Positions 28,622 through 33,650 of a stretch of DNA of 33,650 nucleotides are shown in pieces (positions within the stretch are counted from its first letter, which is position 1; every line of letters starts with the position of its first letter). The position numbers were made by a program, and so were the translations under genes. The notes below the pieces were generated by a model. The model was not told the DNA's origin, searched no databases, and worked only from the letters and a program-made list of their open reading frames with translations. Source of the DNA: Candidatus Cryptobacteroides faecihippi (GTDB lineage: Bacteria > Bacteroidota > Bacteroidia > Bacteroidales > UBA932); assembly GCA_018066065.1 (NCBI GenBank), contig JAGHSC010000207.1, forward strand, positions 1 through 33,650. The letters run 5' to 3'.

Positions 28622-31045
28622 ATGGAAACCTACAGTATATCAACAGGACGCTCACGACTGGAGCAGGAATGGAAGGCCAAGCAGGTCAGCTGGGAGAACC
28701 TCGTGCAGAGACTCTCCCAGGTCAAGAGGACCGCTGAGACCTTCAGAGAGTACCAGGCCATGAGCCGCACCGACAAAGGCAAGCTCAAGGATGTCGGAGG
28801 CTTCGTCGGTGGTGTCATCGAGGGAGGACAGCGCAAAGCTGGCAACATCGTCAGCCGTTCGCTCGTGACCCTCGACATCGACTTCGGAACAGCCGACACC
28901 CTCGGCATCGTGGAGGACATGATGGCAGGCACCGCGTGGTGTCTCTACTCCACACACTCACACAGCTCGGCATCTCCACGCTACCGACTCATCGTACCGT
29001 TGACGAGAGCTGTCACTCCGGACGAATACATCCCGATCGCGAGAAGGCTCGCGGAGACCATCGGCATCGACATCTTCGACGACTCCACCTATCAGCCGGA
29101 GCGCCTCATGTACTGGCCGTCAGCGGCACAGGACGGAGAGTTCGTCTTCAGATCAGGCGGGGGTGACCCCGCTGGCGTTGAGGCTCTTCTCGGCTCCTTC
29201 ACCGACTGGAGGGATGTCACCGAGTGGCCGGTCAGCAAGCGCGTCCAGAGGCTCGCACAGAGCCACGGAAACAAGCAGGAGGACCCAACCCTCAAGCCGG
29301 GCATCATCGGCGCCTTCTGCCGTGCGTATTCAATCAGCGAGGCCATCGAGACCTTCCTCCCAGATGTCTACGAGCCTACAGGCAAGGACGACCGCTACAC
29401 CTTCATCGGCGGAACGACCGAAGCCGGTGCGGTGGTCTATGAGGACAAGTACCTCTACAGCCACCACGGCACCGACCCATGCTGTGAGCGTGAGGTCAAC
29501 GCCTTCGACCTCGTCAGGATCCACAAGTACGGACACCTCGACGAACAGAGCAGCCAGGACACTCCGGTGAACAAGCTGCCGTCCTTCGTGGAGATGGACC
29601 GCTTCGCCAGAGCGGACCGCAAGGTGAACGGAGTCATCGTGAGAGAGAAGCTCGCGAGCCTTGACAGCGATTTTGCTGACGTCAGCAAAATAGAAGAGGA
29701 GAGCGACGAGAGCTGGAAGGACCTGCTGAAGGTAGGCAAGAACGGACTGCTCGCAACGCCGGCCAACTACAACCTCCTCCTGAGGAACGACGCCGGACTG
29801 AGGGACGCGGTAAGGCATGACAGCTTCCGTGGGCGCAATGTCCTGACACGCGATCTGCCGTGGAGGAAGATGGAGTCCAACCCATTCTGGGAGAACTCCG
29901 ACGACGTCAACCTCATCGGATATGTGTCCCGCTGCTATGGAGGTTCCGCAATCACCAAAACCGTGCTCCTGGACGAGTGGGATGCCGTTATCTCGCAGAA
30001 CTCCTTCCATCCGGTGCGGGACTTCCTCAACTCACTGCCTCAGTGGGACGGTGTTTCCCGTCTGGACACACTTCTCGTTGACTATTTAGGTGCCACAGAC
30101 TGCCCGCTCACGAGGGCAATGACCCGCAAGCACTTCACGGCTGCTGTGGCGCGTATCTTCGAGCCGGGCATCAAGTACGACTACGTGCTCACGCTCACCG
30201 GTCCTGAGGGAGTCGGCAAGTCCACCCTCATCAAGAGCCTGGCGGGCGAATGGTTCGACGACAGCTTCTCCACCGGCAGCATCGGAGACAAGGAAGCCAT
30301 GGAGCACGTGCATGGAAGGTGGTGCATCGAGATGGGCGAGCTCAAGGACTACAAGAAGAACACGGTGGAGGCCTTCAAGGCTTTCATCAGCAAGCAGGAG
30401 GACGCCTTCAGACCGGCATACGGACGCAAGACGGAAATCTACCGCAGGCAGTGTGTCTTCTTCGCCACAACGAACGAGAAAGCCTTCCTGAAGGGAGACA
30501 CGGGCAACCGCCGCTTCTGGGCCGTTGAGGTCATGGAGGACCTTCCTCAGAAGGACGTCTTCAACATAGACGAGGCGACCCGCCTGCAGATATGGGCTGA
30601 AGCTCTGAAGCGGTACCGTGACCGCGAGCCGCTCTTCCTGGATCCGTCGATGGAGAGGGAGGCACGCATCCGCCAGCAGGAGCACAACGAGATCACGACT
30701 GACGAGCGCATCGGCATCATCGACGCCGGGCTCAGGAGACACCTCCCGACCACGTGGTGGAGCCTCAACCGTCAGCAGCGGCGTGACTTCTACAAGGGTG
30801 CGTACATGGACGACAACGAGCCGTATCTGAGGCGCGAGACCATCTGCGTGGCTGAGGTGCAGGAGGAGTTCTTCGGGGCTCAATCCGACCGCTACAAGAA
30901 CCGCGAAATCGCGCAGATCCTTCGTGGCATGGGCCTCGAAGAAATCGGTGTGGCAAGGAACAAGGACGACCGCGAATACGGTGTCCAGATGAGGTTCAAA
31001 ATCCCGGACTCCTTTTGGTCAGTTACGGAGGTTTATCTCAAGTAG
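28622..31045 (+). CDS. Primase-helicase: VirE-type protein with N-terminal primase (BT4734-like) domain
   Basis: The 807-aa protein probably primes and unwinds the origin. The N-terminus (SWENLVQRLSQVKRTAETF, then KDVGGFVGG) matches the Bacteroidetes BT4734-like/VirE N-terminal domain. A primase core is seen as LDIDFG (Asp85, Asp87) and STHSHSSASPRYRLIVPL (about 110-127). The helicase part has Walker A GPEGVGKST (about 527-535), IEMGELKD, FFATTNEKAF and GNRRFWAVEV, as in VirE and SF3-type phage ATPases. An AT-rich repeat region lies directly downstream, a likely site of action. The start ATG 28622 fits the family's N-terminus. Confidence 0.9.
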   Translation: METYSISTGRSRLEQEWKAKQVSWENLVQRLSQVKRTAETFREYQAMSRTDKGKLKDVGGFVGGVIEGGQRKAGNIVSRSLVTLDIDFGTADTLGIVEDMMAGTAWCLYSTHSHSSASPRYRLIVPLTRAVTPDEYIPIARRLAETIGIDIFDDSTYQPERLMYWPSAAQDGEFVFRSGGGDPAGVEALLGSFTDWRDVTEWPVSKRVQRLAQSHGNKQEDPTLKPGIIGAFCRAYSISEAIETFLPDVYEPTGKDDRYTFIGGTTEAGAVVYEDKYLYSHHGTDPCCEREVNAFDLVRIHKYGHLDEQSSQDTPVNKLPSFVEMDRFARADRKVNGVIVREKLASLDSDFADVSKIEEESDESWKDLLKVGKNGLLATPANYNLLLRNDAGLRDAVRHDSFRGRNVLTRDLPWRKMESNPFWENSDDVNLIGYVSRCYGGSAITKTVLLDEWDAVISQNSFHPVRDFLNSLPQWDGVSRLDTLLVDYLGATDCPLTRAMTRKHFTAAVARIFEPGIKYDYVLTLTGPEGVGKSTLIKSLAGEWFDDSFSTGSIGDKEAMEHVHGRWCIEMGELKDYKKNTVEAFKAFISKQEDAFRPAYGRKTEIYRRQCVFFATTNEKAFLKGDTGNRRFWAVEVMEDLPQKDVFNIDEATRLQIWAEALKRYRDREPLFLDPSMEREARIRQQEHNEITTDERIGIIDAGLRRHLPTTWWSLNRQQRRDFYKGAYMDDNEPYLRRETICVAEVQEEFFGAQSDRYKNREIAQILRGMGLEEIGVARNKDDREYGVQMRFKIPDSFWSVTEVYLK

Positions 31046-31054
31046 TGCTTTAGG

Positions 31055-31300
31055 TGTAAAACAGTCTGTAAAACATGATTTACAACTTTGTAAAACACTC
31101 GAATGATTTACAACTGATTTACACTTTAATTTACAAGGTCTAAACGATTGGACTATAACGATATACACACTTTTGTAAATTATGTAAATCAAAAATGACC
31201 AACTTTTCGTCTAAGTGCATTTAGGTAACAATGGCCCTACCTACACCTGCCTAATCGCGTATGTAGAAAATATATAGGGATTTTGATTTACAAATTTACA
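31055..31300 (+). repeat. Iteron-like TTTACA/TGTAAA array in an AT-rich stretch, candidate origin
   Basis: The 272-bp gene-free stretch 31046-31317 is AT-rich within a GC-rich genome. TGTAAA occurs at 31055, 31067, 31089, 31174 and 31183; TTTACA (the reverse) at 31079, 31107, 31118, 31130, 31287 and 31295. Seven of the eleven lie within 31055-31135 with spacings mostly of 10-12 bp. This is the look of an iteron-type replication origin or a regulator-binding array, next to the primase-helicase. Confidence 0.6.
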
Positions 31301-31317
31301 AACCAGAAAAAGACGGT

Positions 31318-31812
31318 ATGATTTTCAGCAAATTTATGACACGTAAACAGGAAAGCGAAAAAGACCTCGAAGCAAGGCTTGTCAAGGAGGTCGAAAAAAG
31401 AGGCGGCATGGCCATCAAGCTGACCAGTCAGTTCCACCGAGGTCTGCCGGACCGCCTGGTGCTCTGTCCGTTCCACACCTTGACGTTCGTGGAGATGAAG
31501 AGCACCGGCAAAAAGCCGACCGCTCTCCAGGAGGTGACCATCCAGCGCATCAAGAGCATGAGGTTCGCCACCAGAGTCATCGACACCACCGAGCAGCTTG
31601 ATGACTTCCTTGCAGAGCTTGACGAGAGACTGGAGCAGCAGGGCGAGCGCACCATGGAGTTCAGAGCCAAGAAGGCAGCAGCCATCAAGGCCGCAAAGCG
31701 CCAGCTGGTGAAGGAGCAGCAGGAGCAGTCCGACGATGAGAGACTGAAGGCTTCGGTGGATCGCCTCATGGCGAAGTGGACACCGGAGGAAGAGAGAAGG
31801 AGAAGAAAGTAA
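31318..31812 (+). CDS. VRR-NUC domain nuclease
   Basis: The 164-aa protein has the VRR-NUC pattern: GLPDRLVLCPFHTLTFVEMK (about residues 42-61), in which Asp45, Glu59 and Lys61 form the PD-(D/E)xK catalytic set, followed by STGKKPTALQEVTIQRIK. The C-terminal 60 residues form a charged coiled coil that is longer than in minimal phage forms. VRR-NUC proteins are structure-specific DNA nucleases and are often next to a Snf2-type helicase in phages, as here. The start could be Met at 31318 or 31336. Confidence 0.9.
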   Translation: MIFSKFMTRKQESEKDLEARLVKEVEKRGGMAIKLTSQFHRGLPDRLVLCPFHTLTFVEMKSTGKKPTALQEVTIQRIKSMRFATRVIDTTEQLDDFLAELDERLEQQGERTMEFRAKKAAAIKAAKRQLVKEQQEQSDDERLKASVDRLMAKWTPEEERRRRK

Positions 31813-31816
31813 GACC

Positions 31817-33175
31817 ATGGAGTTCAGACCGCACACATATCAGACACGCGCCATCGACTTCGTCATGGACCACACCCACTGCGCCCTCTTCCTCGACATG
31901 GGACTTGGGAAGACGGTGAGCACCCTCACTGCCCTCGACCGCCTGATGTTCGAGGAGGCTGCGGTGGAACATGTTCTGGTCATAGCACCGAAGTCGGTGG
32001 CGCTGAACACATGGAGCGGCGAGACCTGCAAGTGGGACCATCTGAATCATCTGAAGCTCTCCATCGTGATGGGCACCCTGAAGCAGAGGACAGCAGCTCT
32101 CGATGTTGAGGCTGACATCTACGTGATCAATCGCGACAATGTGGTGTGGCTGGTGGAGTTCTTCCTGAACGCCGGCAAGGCGTGGCCCTTCGACACCGTT
32201 GTCATTGACGAGAGCAGCAGCTTCAAGAACTACGCCTCCAAGAGGTTCAAGGCTCTCTGGAAGATGAGACCGCAGATCCGCCGCATCATCGAACTCACAG
32301 GCACACCGGCACCGAACGGACTGATGGATCTGTGGAGTCAGGTGAAACTGCTGGACGGAGGCGAGAGGCTCGGCAAGTTCATCGGTCAGTACCGCGAGGG
32401 CTTCTTCCATCCGGGAGCAAGGTCCGGAGCCGTGGTCTACGACTGGGTACCGAACAAGGGAGCGCGTGAGAGGATAGCCGACAAGATCAGCGACATCTGC
32501 CTGAGCATGCAGGCCTCCGACTATCTGGAGATGCCGATGGTCATCGACGGCGGCATGACTCTCCAGCTGGCAGAACTGAAGCAGTACAGGAAGTTCGAGA
32601 AGGACCTGCTCCTGGACCTTGAGGACGGTGGCGAAATCATGGCACTGACGGCAGTGTCCCTCACCAACAAACTCCTGCAGTTTGCGTCCGGTGCAATCTA
32701 TGACACCGAGCACGACTGGCATGAGGTCAGCACTACAAAGCTCGAAGCCTTCTCCGACCTCATCGAGGCATCGACCGAACCCGTCCTGGTGTTCTACAAC
32801 TACCAGCACGAGAAGGAGAGAATCCTGTCGGAGTTCCCCGACGCTGTGCCGTTTAAGGGAGAACCGGAGATTTTGACACAATGGAACGAGGGAAAGATCC
32901 AGCTGCTGCTATGCCATCCTGCCTCGGTGGCTTATGGTCTGAACATGCAGCAGGGTGGACACATCATTGTGTGGTACTCACCGACCTGGAACCTTGAGCT
33001 GTACCAGCAGGCGAACGCCCGACTGCACAGGCAGGGCCAGACCAAGCCGGTGATCATATATCACCTGGTATGCAAGGACACAATGGACGAGGTCGTGATG
33101 GCAGCGCTGCACGGCAAGGGAGATACACAGGCAGCGCTGATGCAACACTTGAAACAATTGAAAGCAACGATATGA
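31817..33175 (+). CDS. Snf2-type DEAD/DEAH helicase
   Basis: This SF2 ATPase of 452 aa probably remodels DNA-protein complexes or branched DNA during phage replication. Motifs in order: Walker A DMGLGKT (about 27-33), motif II DESSSF (Asp131, Glu132), motif III LTGTPAPNG, and near the C-terminus the QANARLHRQGQTKPV motif VI with arginine fingers, followed by TMDEVVMAAL. It is a minimal Snf2 core without extra DNA-binding domains. It starts 4 bp after VRR-NUC and overlaps the next gene by ATGA. Confidence 0.92.
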   Translation: MEFRPHTYQTRAIDFVMDHTHCALFLDMGLGKTVSTLTALDRLMFEEAAVEHVLVIAPKSVALNTWSGETCKWDHLNHLKLSIVMGTLKQRTAALDVEADIYVINRDNVVWLVEFFLNAGKAWPFDTVVIDESSSFKNYASKRFKALWKMRPQIRRIIELTGTPAPNGLMDLWSQVKLLDGGERLGKFIGQYREGFFHPGARSGAVVYDWVPNKGARERIADKISDICLSMQASDYLEMPMVIDGGMTLQLAELKQYRKFEKDLLLDLEDGGEIMALTAVSLTNKLLQFASGAIYDTEHDWHEVSTTKLEAFSDLIEASTEPVLVFYNYQHEKERILSEFPDAVPFKGEPEILTQWNEGKIQLLLCHPASVAYGLNMQQGGHIIVWYSPTWNLELYQQANARLHRQGQTKPVIIYHLVCKDTMDEVVMAALHGKGDTQAALMQHLKQLKATI

Positions 33176-33342
33176 ACGAGAACAGATGTAGCAGCTGCCG
33201 ATACGCAGAGTTTGTCGGTACGCTGAGGGGACGATGCACAGCTGAGGTGCTGACCAAGGACGAGAGCAGAGACGATGTGCTGAAGTACAGGAGCGTGCTC
33301 CCGTGGTTCACATGTGAGAACGGAAAATATCAGAAGCGATGA
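33172..33342 (+). CDS. Small cysteine-containing protein
   Basis: The 56-aa protein starts NENRCSSCRYAEFVGTLRGR and has Cys at 6, 9, 22 and 48 (CSSC, GRC, FTC). This suits a single zinc-binding knuckle. Its ATG overlaps the helicase stop (ATGA) and its own stop overlaps the HNH start (ATGA), so all three are made together. No family is certain. A link between helicase and HNH nuclease in DNA packaging preparation is possible but unproven. Confidence 0.65.
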   Translation: MNENRCSSCRYAEFVGTLRGRCTAEVLTKDESRDDVLKYRSVLPWFTCENGKYQKR

Positions 33343-33650
33343 GAAGACTTCCATGGGACTCAGCCACCAAGGTGGACAAGCATGACGGTGGGTACCACCG
33401 AGAGCAGTCGAACGAACTCTATCACACAGTGCGATGGACAAAGCTGTCGAAGAAGTTCAGAGCCAATCACCCACTGTGTGCGGAGTGCAACAGGAAAGGA
33501 GTGCTGAAGGAGTCGCAGTGTGTCGACCACATCATCCCGTTCCCTATCTGCACGGACTTCTTCGATGAGTCCAACCTTCAGGCTCTGTGCAACGAGTGCA
33601 ACATGCTGAAAGGCATCAAGGACCGAGAGCAGATCCAGAAGTGGAAGTGG
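33339..33650 (+). CDS. HNH endonuclease, 3' end cut by the window edge
   Basis: The 104 visible codons from ATG 33339 have CxxC zinc pairs at Cys47/Cys50 (CAEC) and Cys84/Cys87 (CNEC), and the catalytic DHI motif at Asp63-His64, typical of phage HNH enzymes. Such nucleases adjoin the terminase genes in many HK97-like phages and assist genome cutting during packaging. No stop codon occurs before the window end. Because the left edge starts inside the large terminase, this gene probably lies just upstream of the (missing) small terminase on a circular map. Confidence 0.9.
   Translation, partial: MRRLPWDSATKVDKHDGGYHREQSNELYHTVRWTKLSKKFRANHPLCAECNRKGVLKESQCVDHIIPFPICTDFFDESNLQALCNECNMLKGIKDREQIQKWKW

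Noticed and set aside
28534-28737. Short reading frame with a TTG start, before and across the primase-helicase start
   Set aside because: It overlaps the well-supported primase-helicase N-terminus in another frame, has no ATG and no known pattern.
31046-31317. CRISPR-like array
   Set aside because: The repeats are six bases, occur in both orientations and have short irregular spacing, with no cas genes; iterons or operator sites fit better.
1-33650. A third DGR variable repeat
   Set aside because: I looked for the adenine-free end CTCGCGGTGCCCGTTGCG by eye and saw it only in the template, VR1 and VR2.

Overview
This window is almost all of a temperate, tailed phage (or prophage) genome with a long non-contractile tail, from a Gram-negative host that is most likely a member of the Bacteroidales. 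Three things point to that host. Two promoters have the Bacteroidetes form TTTG...TAnnTTTG, upstream of the portal gene and of the early operon. Gene starts mostly lack strong Shine-Dalgarno sequences. The lysis cassette ends in a lipoprotein with a C-terminal membrane anchor (a one-piece spanin), which needs an outer membrane. All genes are on the + strand except integrase and repressor. The left edge cuts into the large terminase and the right edge cuts into an HNH endonuclease, the gene normally found just upstream of the terminases. The window is therefore probably a circular map opened at that point, with a short piece missing.

Layout. 1-7205: packaging, head and neck (terminase, portal, prohead protease, HK97-type capsid, connectors, tail terminator, tail tube, tail chaperone). 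7193-13384: a chaperone made by a -1 frameshift, tape measure, a tail-tip gene broken by a stop codon, a collagen-like protein and a coiled-coil fibre. 13390-16484: a diversity-generating retroelement (DGR) made of a lectin-type target gene with a variable repeat (VR1), an accessory avd gene, the template repeat (TR) and a reverse transcriptase. 16481-18143: lysis genes. 18144-20118: putative attachment region, integrase and repressor on the - strand, and the operator/promoter switch. 20105-33650: early and replication genes (DUF3853, DUF2800, DUF2815, a second DGR target with VR2, a family A DNA polymerase, a primase-helicase, VRR-NUC, a Snf2-type helicase and HNH).

The most interesting feature is the DGR. 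The 119-bp TR at 15155-15273 matches VR1 with 18 differences, every one at a TR adenine. It matches VR2, about 9 kb away inside the replication module, with 18 adenine differences plus one G-to-T. VR2 ends a small (173 aa) protein with no signal peptide, sitting among early genes. One DGR therefore appears to diversify both a late adhesin and an early, possibly intracellular, protein. Both VRs are followed 26-27 nt later by a GC-rich hairpin with an 8-nt loop, and the TR is preceded by a nested hairpin.

Other points of note: a textbook A AAA AAC slippery site; a G8 tract that splits a small gene; nonsense codons in terminase and in a tail gene; a tRNA-like cloverleaf ending two bases before a start codon; eleven TTTACA/TGTAAA repeats in an AT-rich stretch (candidate origin); and five hexamers exactly 10 bp apart beside integrase. 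All assignments come from reading motifs by eye; no database search was run.
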